From positions 15,767,795 through 15,831,794 of the forward strand of contig OZ026596.1 in the NCBI GenBank assembly GCA_964020085.1: DNA of 64,000 bases, written 5' to 3'. Source of the DNA: Micromussa lordhowensis. Its lineage: Eukaryota; Cnidaria; Anthozoa; Scleractinia; Lobophylliidae. Position 1 is the first letter of the stretch, and each line of letters starts with the position of its first letter. The translations under genes and the position numbers were made by a program. Under the pieces are notes generated by a model. That model saw only the letters and a program-made list of their open reading frames with translations, was not told where the DNA came from and searched no databases. Below, piece by piece: positions 39,787 through 52,800 of this stretch.

Positions 39787-42700
39787 GGCTCTTTTCTACT
39801 AATCGTCTTTTCGTCTCCCTTCTACTTATCGTCTTTTCGGCTCCCTTCAACTAATCGATTTTTTGGCTAACTTCTACTAATCGACATTACGGCTCCCTTC
39901 TACCAATCAACTTTTCGTCTCCGTTCTACTAATCGACTTTTCGGCTCCCTTCTACTAATTAACTTTTCGGCTCCCTTCTACTAATCGACTTTTCGGCTCT
40001 CTTCTACTAATCGACTTTTCGGCTTCCTTCTACTAATCGACTTTTCGGCTCCCTTCTACTAATCGACTTTTCGGCTCCCTTCTACTAATCGACTTTTTGG
40101 GTAACTTCTACTAATCGACTTTTAGGCTCCCTTCTACTAATCGACTTTTCGGCTCCCTTTTAGTAATCGACTTTTCGGCTAACTTCTACTAATCGACTTT
40201 TCGGCTCCCTTCTACTAATCGACTTTTCGGCTCCCTTCTACTAATCGACTTTTCGCCGCCCTTCTTCTAATCGTCTCTTCGCCGCCCGTCTAGTAATCGT
40301 CTCTTCGCCGCCCTTCAACTAATCGTCTTTTCGGCTCCCTTCTACTAATCGACTTTTCGGCTCCCTTCTACTAATCGACTTTTTGGGTAACTTCTACTAA
40401 TCGACTTTTAGGCTCCCTTCTACTAATCGACTTTTCGGCTCCCTTTTAGTAATCGACTTTTCGGCTAACTTCTACTAATCGACTTTTCGGCTCCCTTCTA
40501 CTAATCGACTTTTCGGCTCCCTTCTACTAATCGACTTTTCGCCGCCGTTCTTCTAATCGTCTCTTCGCCACCCGTCTAGTAATCGTCTCTTCGCCGCCCT
40601 TCAACTAATCGTCTTTTCGGCTCCCTTCTACTAATTTACTTTTCGGCTCCCTTCTACTAATCGATTTTTTGGCTAAATATTACTAATCGACTTTTCGGCT
40701 CCCTTCTACTAATCAACTTTTCGGCTCCCTTCTACTAATCGACTTTTCGGCTCCCTTCTACTAATCGATTTTTTGGCTAACTTTTACTAATCGACTTTTC
40801 GGCTCCCTTCTACTAATCGACTTTTCGGCTCCCTTCTTCTAATTAACTTTTCGGCTCCCTTCTACTAATCGACTTTTCAGCTCTCTTCTACTAATCGACT
40901 TTTCGGCTTCCTTCTACTAATCGACTTTTCAGCTCCCTTCTACTAATCGACTTTTCGGCTCCCTTCTACTAACCGACTTTTTGGGTAACTTCTACTAATC
41001 GTCTTTTCTCTTCTTTCTACTTATCGTCTTTTCGGCTCCCTTCAACTAATCGATTTTTTGGCTAACTTCTACTAATCGACTTTTCGGCTCCCTTCTACCA
41101 ACCAACTTTTCGTCTCCCTTCTACTAATCGACTTTTCGACTCCCTTCTACTAATCGACTTTTCGGCTCTCTTCTACTAATCGACTTTTCGGCTTCCTTCT
41201 ACTAATCGACTTTTCGGCTCCCTTCTACAAATTGAATTTTCGGCTCCCTTCTACTAATTGACTTTTTGGGTAACTTCTACTAATCGACTTCTCGGCTCCC
41301 TTCTACTAATCGACTTTTCGGCTCCCTTTTACTAATCAACATTTCTGCTAACTTCTACTAATCGACTTTTCGGCTCCCTTCTACTAATCGACTTTTCGGC
41401 TCCCTTCTACTAATCGACTTTTCGCCGCCCTTCTTCTAATCGACTTTTCGCTGCCCTTCTTCTAATCGACTTTTCGCCGCCCTTCTTCTAATCGTCTTTT
41501 CGCCGCCCGTCTACTAATCGTCTTTTCGCCGCCCTTCAACTAATCGTCTATTCGGCTCCCTTCTACTAATCGTCTTTTCGGCTCCCTTCTACTAATCGTC
41601 TTTTCGGCTCCCTTTAACTAATTGACTTTTCGGCTAACTTCTACTAATTGACTTTTCGGCTAACTTCTACTAATCTACTAATCGTCCTTTCGGCTCCCTT
41701 CTACTAATCAACTTTTTGGCTCCCTTCTACTAATCGACTTTTCGGCTCCCTTCTACTAATCGACTTTTCGTCTCCCTTCTACTAATCGACTTTTCGGCTC
41801 CCTTCCACTAATTAACTTTTAGACTCCCTTCTACTAATCGACTTTTCGGCTCTCTTCTACTAATCAACTTTTCGGCTTCCTTCTTTTAATCGACTTTTCG
41901 GCTCCCTACTACAAATTGACTTTTCGGCTCCCTTCTACTAATTGACTTTTTGGGTAACTTCTACTAATCGACTTCTCGGCTCCCTTCTACCAACCAACTT
42001 TTCGTCTCCCTTCTACTAATGGACTTTTCGGCTCCCTTCTACTAATTAACTTTTCGACTCCCTTCTACTAATCGACTTTTCGGCTCTCTTCTACTAATCG
42101 ACTTTTCGGCTTCCTTCTACTAATCGACTTTTCGGCTCCCCTCTACAAATTGACTTTTCGGCTCCCTTCTACTAATTGACTTTTTGGGTAACTTCTACTA
42201 ATCGACTTCTCGGCTCCCTTCTACTAATCGACTTTTCGGCTCCCTTTTACTAATCGACATTTTTGCTAACTTCTACTAATCGACTTTTCGGCTCCCTTCT
42301 CCTAATCGACTTTTCGGCTCCCTTCTACTAATCGACTTTTCGCCGCCCTTCTTCTAATCGACTTTTCGGCTTCCTTCTACTAATCGACTTTTCGGCTCCC
42401 TTCTACAAATTGACTTTTCGGCTCCCTTCTACTAATTGACTTTTTGGGTAACTTCTACTAATCGACTTCTCGGCTCCCTTCTACTAATCGACTTTTCGGC
42501 TCCCTTTTACTAACCGACTTTTCTGCTAACTTCTACTAATCGACTTTTCGGCTCCCTTCTACTAATCGACTTTTCGGCTCCCTTCTACTAATCGACTTTT
42601 CGGCTCCCTTCTACAAATTGACTTTTCGGCTCCCTTCTACTAATTGACTTTTTGGGTAACTTCTACTAATCGACCTCTCGGCTCCCTTCTACTAATCGAC

Positions 42701-45700
42701 TTTTCGGCTCCCTTTTACTAATCGACTTTTCTGCTAACTTCTACTAATCGACTTTTCGGCTCCCTTCTACTAATCGACTTTTCGGCTCCCTTCTACTAAT
42801 CGACTTTTCGGTTTCCTTGTACTAATCGACTTTTCGGCTCCCTTGTACTAATCGACTTTTCGACTCCCTTCTACTAATCGACTTTTCGGCTCTTTTCTAC
42901 TAATCGTCTTTTCGTCTCCCTTCTACTTATCGTCTTTTCGGCTCCCTTCAACTAATCGATTTTTTGGCTAACTTCTACTAATCGACATTACGGCTCCCTT
43001 CTACCAATCAACTTTTCGTCTCCGTTCTACTAATCGACTTTTCGGCTCCCTTCTACTAATTAACTTTTCGGCTCCCTTCTACAAGTCGACTTTTCGGCTC
43101 TCTTCTACTAATCGACTTTTCGGCTTCCTTCTACTAATCGACTTTTCAGCTCCCTTCTACTAATCGACTTTTCGGCTCCATTCTACTAATCGACTTTTTG
43201 GGTAACTTCTACTAATCGACTTTTAGGCTCCCTTCTACTAATCGACTTTTCGGCTCCCTTTTAGTAATCGACTTTTCGGCTAACTTCTACTAATCGACTT
43301 TTCGGCTCCCTTCTACTAATCGACTTTTCGGCTCCCTTCTACTAATCGACTTTTCGCCGCCCTTCTTCTAATCGTCTCTTCGCCGCCCGTCTAGTAATCG
43401 TCTCTTCGCCGCCCTTCAACTAATCGTCTTTTCGGCTCCCTTCTACTAATCGACTTTTCGGCTCCCTTCTACTAATCGACTTTTTGGGTAACTTCTACTA
43501 ATCGACTTTTAGGCTCCCTTCTACTAATCGACTTTTCGGCTCCCTTTTAGTAATCGACTTTTCGGCTAACTTCTACTAATCGACTTTTCGGCTCCCTTCT
43601 ACTAATCGACTTTTCGGCTCCCTTCTACTAATCGACTTTTCGCCGCCGTTCTTCTAATCGTCTCTTCGCCGCCCGTCTAGTAATCGTCTCTTCGCCGCCC
43701 TTCAACTAATCGTCTTTTCGGCTCCCTTCTACTAATTTACTTTTCGGCTCCCTTCTACTAATCGTCTTTTCGGCTCCCTTCTACTAATTTACTTTTCGGC
43801 TCCCTTCTACTAATCAACTTTTCGGCTCCCTTCTACTAATCGACTTTTCGGCTCCCTTCTACTAATCGATTTTTTGGCTAACTTTTACTAATCGACTTTT
43901 CGGCTCCCTTCTACTAATCGACTTTTCGGCTCCCTTCTTCTAATTAACTTTTCGGCTCCCTTCTACTAATCGACTTTTCAGCTCTCTTCTACTAATCGAC
44001 TTTTCGGCTTCCTTCTACTAATCGACTTTTCAGCTCCCTTCTACTAATCGACTTTTCGGCTCCCTTCTACTAACCGACTTTTTGGGTAAGTTCTACTAAT
44101 CGTCTTTTCTCTTCTTTCTACTTATCGTCTTTTCGGCTCCCTTCAACTAATCGATTTTTTGGCTAACTTCTACTAATCGACTTTTCGGCTCCCTTCTACC
44201 AACCAACTTTTCGTCTCCCTTCTACTAATCGACTTTTCGACTCCCTTCTACTAATCGACTTTTCGGCTCTCTTCTACTAATCGACTTTTCGGCTTCCTTC
44301 TACTAATCGACTTTTCGGCTCCCTTCTACAAATTGACTTTTCGGCTCCCTTCTACTAATTGACTTTTTGGGTAACTTCTACTAATCGACTTCTCGGCTCC
44401 CTTCTACTAATCGACTTTTCGGCTCCCTTTTACTAATCAACATTTCTGCTAACTTCTACTTATCGACTTTTCGGCTCCCTTCTACTAATCGACTTTTCGG
44501 CTCCCTTCTACTAATCGACTTTTCGCCGCCCTTCTTCTAATCGACTTTTCGCTGCCCTTCTTCTAATCGACTTTTCGCCGCCCTTCTTCTAATCGTCTTT
44601 TCGCCGCCCGTCTACTAATCGTCTTTTCGCCGCCCTTCAACTAATCGTCTATTCGGCTCCCTTCTACTAATCGTCTTTTCGGCTCCCTTCTACTAATCGT
44701 CTTTTTGGCTCCCTTTAACTAATTGACTTTTCGGCTAACTTCTACTAATTGACTTTTCGGCTAACTTCTACTAATCTACTAATCGTCCTTTCGGCTCCCT
44801 TCTACTAATCAACTTTTTGGCTCCCTTCTACTAATCGACTTTTCGGCTCCCTTCTACTAATCGACTTTTCGTCTCCCTTCTACTAATCGACTTTTCGGCT
44901 CCCTTCCACTAATTAACTTTTAGACTCCCTTCTACTAATCGACTTTTCGGCTCTCTTCTACTAATCAACTGTTCGGCTTCCTTCTACTAATCGACTTTTC
45001 GGCTCCCTACTACAAATTGACTTTTCGGCTCCCTTCTACTAATTGACTTTTTGGGTAACTTCTACTAATCGACTTCTCGGCTCCCTTCTACTAATCGACT
45101 TTTCGGCTCCCTTTTACTAATCGACTTTTCTGCCTACTTCTACTAATCGACTTTTCGGCTCCCTTCTACTAATCGACTTTTCGGCTCCCTTCTACTAATC
45201 GACTTTTCGGCTTCCTTCTACTAATCGACTTTTCGGCTCCCTTCTACAAATTGACTTTTCGGCTCCCTTCTACTAATTGACTTTTTGGGTAACTTCTACT
45301 AATCGACTTCTCGGCTCCCTTCTACTAATCGACTTTTCGGCTCCCTTTTACTAATCAACATTTCTGCTAACTTCTACTTATCGACTTTTCGGCTCCCTTC
45401 TACTAATCGACTTTTCGGCTCCCTTCTACTAATCGACTTTTCGCCGCCCTTCTTCTAATCGACTTTTCGCTGCCCTTCTTCTAATCGACTTTTCGCCGCC
45501 CTTCTTCTAATCGTCTTTTCGCCGCCCGTCTACTAATCGTCTTTTCGCCGCCCTTCAGCTAATCGTCTATTCGGCTCCCTTCTACTAATCGTCTTTTCGG
45601 CTCCCTTCTACTAATCGTCTTTTTGGCTCCCTTTAACTAATTGACTTTTCGGCTAACTTCTACTAATTGACTTTTCGGCTAACTTCTACTAATCTACTAA

Positions 45701-47559
45701 TCGTCCTTTCGGCTCCCTTCTACTAATCAACTTTTTGGCTCCCTTCTACTAATCGACTTTTCGGCTCCCTTCTACTAATCGACTTTTCGTCTCCCTTCTA
45801 CTAATCGACTTTTCGGCTCCCTTCCACTAATTAACTTTTAGACTCCCTTCTACTAATCGACTTTTCGGCTCTCTTCTACTAATCAACTGTTCGGCTTCCT
45901 TCTACTAATCGACTTTTCGGCTCCCTACTACAAATTGACTTTTCGGCTCCCTTCTACTAATTGACTTTTTGGGTAACTTCTACTAATCGACTTCTCGGCT
46001 CCCTTCTACTAATCGACTTTTCGGCTCCCTTTTACTAATCGACTTTTCTGCCTACTTCTACTAATCGACTTTTCGGCTCCCTTCTACTAATCGACTTTTC
46101 GGCTCCCTTCTACTAATCGACTTTTCGGCTCCCTTCTACTAATCGATTTTTTGGCTAACTTTTACTAATCGACTTTTCGGCTCCCTTCTACTAATCGACT
46201 TTTCGGCTCCCTTCTTCTAATTAACTTTTCGGCTCCCTTCTACTAATCGACTTTTCAGCTCTCTTCTACTAATCGACTTTTCGGCTTCCTTCTACTAATC
46301 GACTTTTCAGCTCCCTTCTACTAATCGACTTTTCGGCTCCCTTCTACTAACGGACTTTTTGGGTAACTTCTACTAATCGTCTTTTCTCTTCTTTCTACTT
46401 ATCGTCTTTTCGGCTCCCTTCAACTAATCGATTTTTTGGCTAACTTCTAATAATCGACTTTTCGGCTCCCTTCTACTAATCGTCTTTTCGGCTCCCTTGA
46501 ACTAATTGACTTTTCGGCTAACTTCTACTAATCTACTTTTCGGCTCCCTTCTACTAATCGTCTTTTCGGCCCCCTTCTACTAATCGTATTTTCGGCTCCC
46601 TTTAACTAATTGACTTTTCGGCTAACTTCTACTAATTGACTTTCCGGCTAACTTCTACTAATCTACTAATCGTCCTTTCGGCTCCCTTCTACTAATCAAC
46701 TTTTTGGCTCCCTTCTACTAAACGACTTTTCGGCGCCCTTCTACTAATCGACTTTTCGGCTCCCTTGTACTAATCGACTTTTCGGCTCCCTTCTACTAAT
46801 CGACTTTTCGGCTCCCTTCTACTAATCGACTTTTCGGCTCTTTTCTACTAATCGTCTTTTCGGCTCCCTTCTACTAATCGTCTTTTCGGCTCCCTTCTAC
46901 TAATCGTCTTTTCGGCTCCCTTCTACTAATCGTCTTTCCGGCTCCCTTCTACTAATCGTCTTTTCGGATCCCTTCTACTAATCGTCTTTTCGGCTCCCTT
47001 CTAGTAATCGGCTTTGCGGCTCCCTTCTACTAATCGTCTTTTCGGCTCCCTTCTACTAATTTTATTTTCGGCTCCCTTCTACTAATCGATTTTTTGGCTA
47101 AATATTACTAATCGACTTTTCGGCTCCCTTCTACTAATCAACTTTTCGGCTCCCTTCTACTAATCGACTTTTCGGCTTTCTTCTACTAATCGATTTTTTG
47201 GCTAACTTTTACTAATCGACTTTTCGGCTCCCTTCTTCTAATTAACTTTTCGGCTCCCTTCTACTAATCGACTTTTTGGGTAACTTCTACTAATCGACTT
47301 TTCGGCTCCCTTCTACTAATCGACTTTTCAGCTCCCTTCAACTAATCGACTTTTCGGCTCCCTTCTACTAATCGACTTTTTGGGTAACTTGTACTAATCG
47401 ACTTTTCGGCTCCCTTCTACTAATCGACTTTTCAGCTCTCTTCTACTAATCGACTTTTCGGCTTCCTTCTACTAATCGACTTTTCAGCTCCCTTCTACTA
47501 ATCGACTTTTCGGCTCCCTTCTACTAACCGACTTTTTGGGTAACTTCTACTAATCGTCT
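39787..47559 (+). repeat. Family IV copy C4, rearranged
   Basis: From GGCTCTTTT at 39787. 34-bp units are at 41672, 44773, 45691 and 46660, and 25-bp units at 41008, 44109 and 46386. Near 41.98 kb ten monomers (260 bp) are missing relative to C3. A 918-bp duplication follows at 44.3-46.1 kb. GTCGAC is at 43085 and GGATCC at 46966. At about 47556 the copy breaks off within a GTCTTTTC unit and joins family III sequence. Confidence 0.87.
44283..46118 (+). repeat. 918-bp tandem duplication in C4
   Basis: Two copies, about 44283-45200 and 45201-46118. Landmarks: GGCTTCC at 44291 and 45209, and 34-bp units at 44773 and 45691. The shared variants CTTCTACTTATCG and AACTGTTCGG also lie 918 bp apart. 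The length is 35 x 26 + 8. Both copies reappear at 62.0-63.9 kb in C6, so this event came before the 18-kb duplication. C1, C2, C3 and C5 have one copy. Confidence 0.9.
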
Positions 47560-49019
47560 TTTCGGCTCCCTTCTACTAATCGTCTTTTCGGCTCCCTTCT
47601 AGTAATCGGCTTTGCGGCTCCCTTCTACTAATCGTCTTTTCGGCTCCCTTCTACTAATTTTCTTTTCGGCTCCCTTCTACTAATCGATTTTTTGGCTAAA
47701 TATTACTAATCGACTTTTCGGCTCCCTTCTACTAATCAACTTTTCGGCTCCCTTCTACTAATCGACTTTTCGGCTCCCTTCTACTAATCGATTTTTTGGC
47801 TAACTTTTACTAATCGACTTTTCGGCTCCCTTCTTCTAATTAACTTTTCGGCTCCCTTCTACTAATCGACTTTTTGGGTAACTTCTACTAATCGACTTTT
47901 CGGCTCCCTTCTACTAATCGACTTTTCAGCTCCCTTCAACTAATCGACTTTTCGGCTCCCTTCTACTAATCGACTTTTTGGGTAACTTGTACTAATCGAC
48001 TTTTCGGCTCCCTTCTACTAATCGACTTTTCGGCTCCCTTCTACTAATCGACTTTTTGGGTAACTTCTACTAATCGACTTTTCGGCTCCCTTCTACTAAT
48101 CGACTTTTCGGCTCCCTTCTTCTAATTAACTTTTCGGCTCCCTTCTACTAATCGACTTTTCAGCTCTCTTCTACTAATCGACTTTTCGGCTTCCTCCTAC
48201 TAATCGACTTTTCAGCTCCCTTCTACTAATCGACTTTTCGGCTCCCTTCTACTAATCGACTTTTTGGGTAACTTCTACTAATCGTCTTTTCGTCTCCCTT
48301 CTACTTATCGTCTTTTCGGCTCCCTTCAAGTAATCGATTTTTTGGCTAACTTCTACTAATCGACTTTTCGGCTCCCTTCTACCAACCAACTTTTCGTCTC
48401 CCTTCTACTAATGGACTTTTCGGCTCCCTTCTACTAATTAACTTTTCGACTCCCTTCTACTAATCGACTTTTCGGCTCTCTTCTACTAATCGACTTTTCG
48501 GCTTCCTTCTACTAATCGACTTTTCGGCTCCCTTCTACAAATTGACTTTTCGGCTCCCTTCTACTAATTGACTTTTTGGGTAACTTCTACTAATCGACTT
48601 CTCGGCTCCCTTCTACTAATCGACTTTTCGGCTCCCTTTTACTAATCGACTTTTCTGCTAACTTCTACTAATCGACTTTTCGGCTCCCTTCTACTAATCG
48701 ACTTTTCGGCTCCCTTCTACTAATCGACTTTTCGGCTCCCTTCTACAAATTGACTTTTCGGCTCCCTTCTACTAATTGACTTTTTGGGTAACTTCTACTA
48801 ATCGACCTCTCGGCTCCCTTCTACTAATCGACTTTTCGGCTCCCTTTTACTAATCGACTTTTCTGCTAACTTCTACTAATCGACTTTTCGGCTCCCTTCT
48901 ACTAATCGACTTTTCGGCTCCCTTCTACTAATCGACTTTTCGGTTTCCTTGTACTAATCGACTTTTCGGCTCCCTTGTACTAATCGACTTTTCGACTCCC
49001 TTCTACCAATCAACTTTTC
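47560..49019 (+). repeat. Truncated family III fragment
   Basis: Begins just before the GGCTTTGCGG unit at 47604 and matches the III block from about 35403. Compared with the C3-to-III transition at 34.93-35.40 kb, 475 bp (18 x 26 + 8 - 1) are missing at the joint, including one 34-bp and one 25-bp unit. It ends at a hybrid joint near 49005, where ACCAATCAAC is followed directly by GGCTCTTTT. Confidence 0.82.
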
Positions 49020-49827
49020 GGCTCTTTTCTACTAATCGACTTTTCGGCTCCCTTCTACTAATTCCCTTTTCGGCTCCCTTCTACTAATCGACTTTTCGGC
49101 TCTCTTCTACTAATCGACTTTTCGGCTTCCTTCTACTAATCGACTTTTCGGCTCCCTTCTACTAATCGACTTTTCGGCTCCCTTCTACTAATCGACTTTT
49201 TGGGTAACTTCTACTAATCGACTTTTAGGCTCCCTTCTACTAATCGACTTTTCGGCTCCCTTTTAGTAATCGACTTTTCGGTTAACTTCTACTAATCGAC
49301 TTTTCGGCTCCCTTCTACTAATCGACTTTTCGGCTCCCTTTTACTAATCGACTTTTCTGCTAACTTCTACTAATCGACTTTTCGGCTCCCTTCTACTAAT
49401 CGACTTTTCGGCTCCCTTCTACTAATCGACTTTTCGGTTTCCTTGTACTAATCGACTTTTCGGCTCCCTTGTACTAATCGACTTTTCGACTCCCTTCTAC
49501 CAATCAACTTTTCGGCTCTTTTCTACTAATCGACTTTTCGGCTCCCTTCTACTAATTAACTTTTCGGCTCCCTTCTACTAATCGACTTTTCGGCTCTCTT
49601 CTACTAATCGACTTTTCGGCTTTTTTCTACTAATCGACTTTTCGGCTCCCTTCTACTAATCGACTTTTCGGCTCCCTTCTACTAATCGACTTTTTGGGTA
49701 ACTTCTACTAATCGACTTTTAGGCTCCCTTCTACTAATCGACTTTTCGGCTCCCTTTTAGTAATCGACTTTTCGGTTAACTTCTACTAATCGACTTTTCG
49801 GCTCCCTTCTACTAATCGACTTTTCGG
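48840..49827 (+). repeat. 494-bp tandem duplication across the III to C5 joint
   Basis: Two copies of 19 monomers (494 bp). Landmarks: TTCTGC at 48861 and 49355, CGGTTT at 48941 and 49435, GGCTCTTTT at 49020 and 49514, and CGGTTAAC at 49279 and 49773. The hybrid joint lies inside the duplicated unit, so the joint formed first. The copies differ at one visible unit: AATTCCC at about 49060 against AATTAAC at about 49554. It is private to C5. Confidence 0.87.
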
Positions 49828-52800
49828 CTCCCTTCTACTAATCGACTTTTCGCCGCCCTTCTTCTAATCGTCTCTTCGCCGCCCGTCTAGTAATCGTCTC
49901 TTCGCCGCCCTTCAACTAATCGTCTTTTCGGCTCCCTTCTACTAATCGACTTTTCGGCTCCCTTCTACTAATCGACTTTTTGGGTAACTTCTACTAATCG
50001 ACTTTTAGGCTCCCTTCTACTAATCGACTTTTCGGCTCCCTTTGAGTAATCGACTTTTCGGCTAACTTCTACTAATCGACTTTTCGGCTCCCTTCTACTA
50101 ATCGACTTTTCGGCTCCCTTCTACTAATCGACTTTTCGCCGCCGTTCTTCTAATCGTCTCTTCGCCGCCCGTCTAGTAATCGTCTCTTCGCCGCCCTTCA
50201 ACTAATCGTCTTTTCGGCTCCCTTCTACTAATCGTCTTTTCAGCTCCCTTCTACTAATCGTCTTTTCGGCTCCCTTCTACTAATTTACTTTTCGGCTCCC
50301 TTCTACTAATCGATTTTTTGGCTAAATATTACTAATCGACTTTTCGGCTCCCTTCTACTAATCAACTTTTCGGCTCCCTTCTACTAATCGACTTTTCGGC
50401 TCCCTTCTACTAATCGATTTTTTGGCTAACTTTTACTAATCGACTTTTCGGCTCCCTTCTACTAATCGACTTTTCGGCTCCCTTCTTCTAATTAACTTTT
50501 CGGCTCCCTTCTACTAATCGACTTTTCAGCTCTCTTCTACTAATCGACTTTTCGGCTTCCTTATACTAATCGACTTTTCAGCTCCCTTCTACTAATCGAC
50601 TTTTCGGCTCCCTTCTACTAACCGACTTTTTGGGTAACTTCTACTAATCGTCTTTTCTCTTCTTTCTACTTATCGTCTTTTCGGCTCCCTTCAACTGATC
50701 GATTTTTTGGCTAACTTCTACTAATCGACTTTTCGGCTCCCTTCTACCAACCAACTTTTCGTCTCCCTTCTACTAATCGACTTTTCGACTCCCTTCTACT
50801 AATCGACTTTTCGGCTCTCTTCTACTAATCGACTTTTCGGCTTCCTTCTACTAATCGACTTTTCGGCTCCCTTCTACAAATTGACTTTTCGGCTCCCTTC
50901 TACTAATTGACTTTTTGGGTAACTTCTACTAATCGACTTCTCGGCTCCCTTCTACTAATCGACTTTTCGGCTCCCTTTTACTAATCAACATTTCTGCTAA
51001 CTTCTACTAATCGACTTTTCGGCTCCCTTCTACTAATCGACTTTTCGGCTCCCTTCTACTAATCGACTTTTCGCCGCCCTTCTTCTAATCGACTTTTCGC
51101 CGCCCTTCTTCTAATCGTCTTTTCGCCGCCCGTCTACTAATCGTCTTTTTGCCGCCCTTCAACTAATCGTCTATTCGGCTCCCTTCTACTAATCGTCTTT
51201 TCGGCTCCCTTCTACTAATCGTCTTTTCGGCTCCCTTTAACTAATTGACTTTTCGGCTAACTTCTACTAATTGACTTTTCGGCTAACTTCTACTAATCTA
51301 CTAATCGTCCTTTCGGCTCCCTTCTACTAATCAACTTTTTGGCTCCCTTCTACTAATCGACTTTTCGGCTCCCTTCTACTAATCGACTTTTCGGCTCCCT
51401 TCTACTAATCGACTTTTCGGCTCCCTTCCACTAATTAACTTTTAGACTCCCTTCTACTAATCGACTTTTCGGCTCTCTTCTACTAATCAACTTTTCGGCT
51501 TCCTTCTACTAATCGACTTTTCGGCTCCCTACTACAAATTGACTTTTCGGCTCCCTTCTACTAATTGACTTTTTGGGTAACTTCTACTAATCGACTTCTA
51601 GGCTCCCTTCTACTAATCGACTTTTCGGCTCCCTTTTACTAATCGACTTTTCTGCCTACTTCTACTAATCGACTTTTCGGCTCCCTTCTACTAATCGACT
51701 TTTCGGCTCCCTTCTACTAATCGACTTTTCGGCTCCCTTCTACTAATCGATTTTTTGGCTAACTTTTACTAATCGACTTTTCGGCTCCCTTCTACTAATC
51801 GACTTTTCGGCTCCCTTCTTCTAATTAACTTTTCGGCTCCCTTCTACTAATCGACTTTTCAGCTCTCTTCTACTAATCGACTTTTCGGCTTCCTTCTACT
51901 AATCGACTTTTCAGCTCCCTTCTACTAATCGACTTTTCGGCTCCCTTCTACTAACCGACTTTTTGGGTAACTTCTACTAATCGTCTTTTCTCTTCTTTCT
52001 ACTTATCGTCTTTTCGGCTCCCTTCAACTAATCGATTTTTTGGCTAACTTCTACTAATCGACTTTTCGGCTCCCTTCTACTAATCGTCTTTTCGGCTCCC
52101 TTGAACTAATTGACTTTTCGGCTAACTTCTACTAATCGACTTTTCGGCTCCCTTCTACTAATCGTCTTTTCGGCCCCCTTCTACTAATCGTATTTTCGGC
52201 TCCCTTTAACTAATTGACTTTTCGGCTAACTTCTACTAATTGACTTTTCGGCTAACTTCTACTAATCTACTAATCGTCCTTTCGGCTCCCTTCTACTAAT
52301 CAACTTTTTGGCTCCCTTCTACTAAACGACTTTTCGGCGCCCTTCTACTAATCGACTTTTCGGCTCCCTTGTACTAATCGACTTTTCGGCTCCCTTCTAC
52401 TAATCGACTTTTCGGCTCCCTTCTACTAATCGACTTTTCGGCTCTTTTCTACTAATCGTCTTTTCGGCTCCCTTCTACTAATCGTCTTTTCGGCTCCCTT
52501 CTACTAATCGTCTTTTCGGCTCCCTTCTACTAATCGTCTTTCCGGCTCCCTTCTACTAATCGTCTTTTCGGATCCCTTCTACTAATCGTCTTTTCGGCTC
52601 CCTTCTAGTAATCGGCTTTGCGGCTCCCTTCTACTAATCGTCTTTTCGGCTCCCTTCTACTAATCGATTTTTTGGCTAAATATTACTAATCGACTTTTCG
52701 GCTCCCTTCTACTAATCAACTTTTCGGCTCCCTTCTACTAATCGACTTTTCGGCTTTCTTCTACTAATCGATTTTTTGGCTAACTTTTACTAATCGACTT

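Larger units (their letters stand above)
16135..43090 (+). repeat. GTCGAC-tagged monomer, one per S2 subrepeat
   Basis: A CTACAAGTCGAC variant unit occurs at 16135, 23807, 31401 and 43085. The first three are 7,672 and 7,594 bp apart, following C1 to C3. It lies early in the S2 subrepeat. In C6 the equivalent unit was removed by the deletion near 60.9 kb, and C5 lacks it too. Confidence 0.85.
19176..52575 (+). repeat. GGATCC-tagged monomer, one per full family IV tail
   Basis: A single change in one unit (CGGATCCC for CGGCTCCC) creates GGATCC at 19176, 26770, 34364, 46966 and 52570. The spacings are 7,594, 7,594, 12,602 and 5,604 bp, matching the higher-order structure. I saw none in family III or in the first 19 kb. 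The entry spans the first to last occurrence. Confidence 0.85.
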
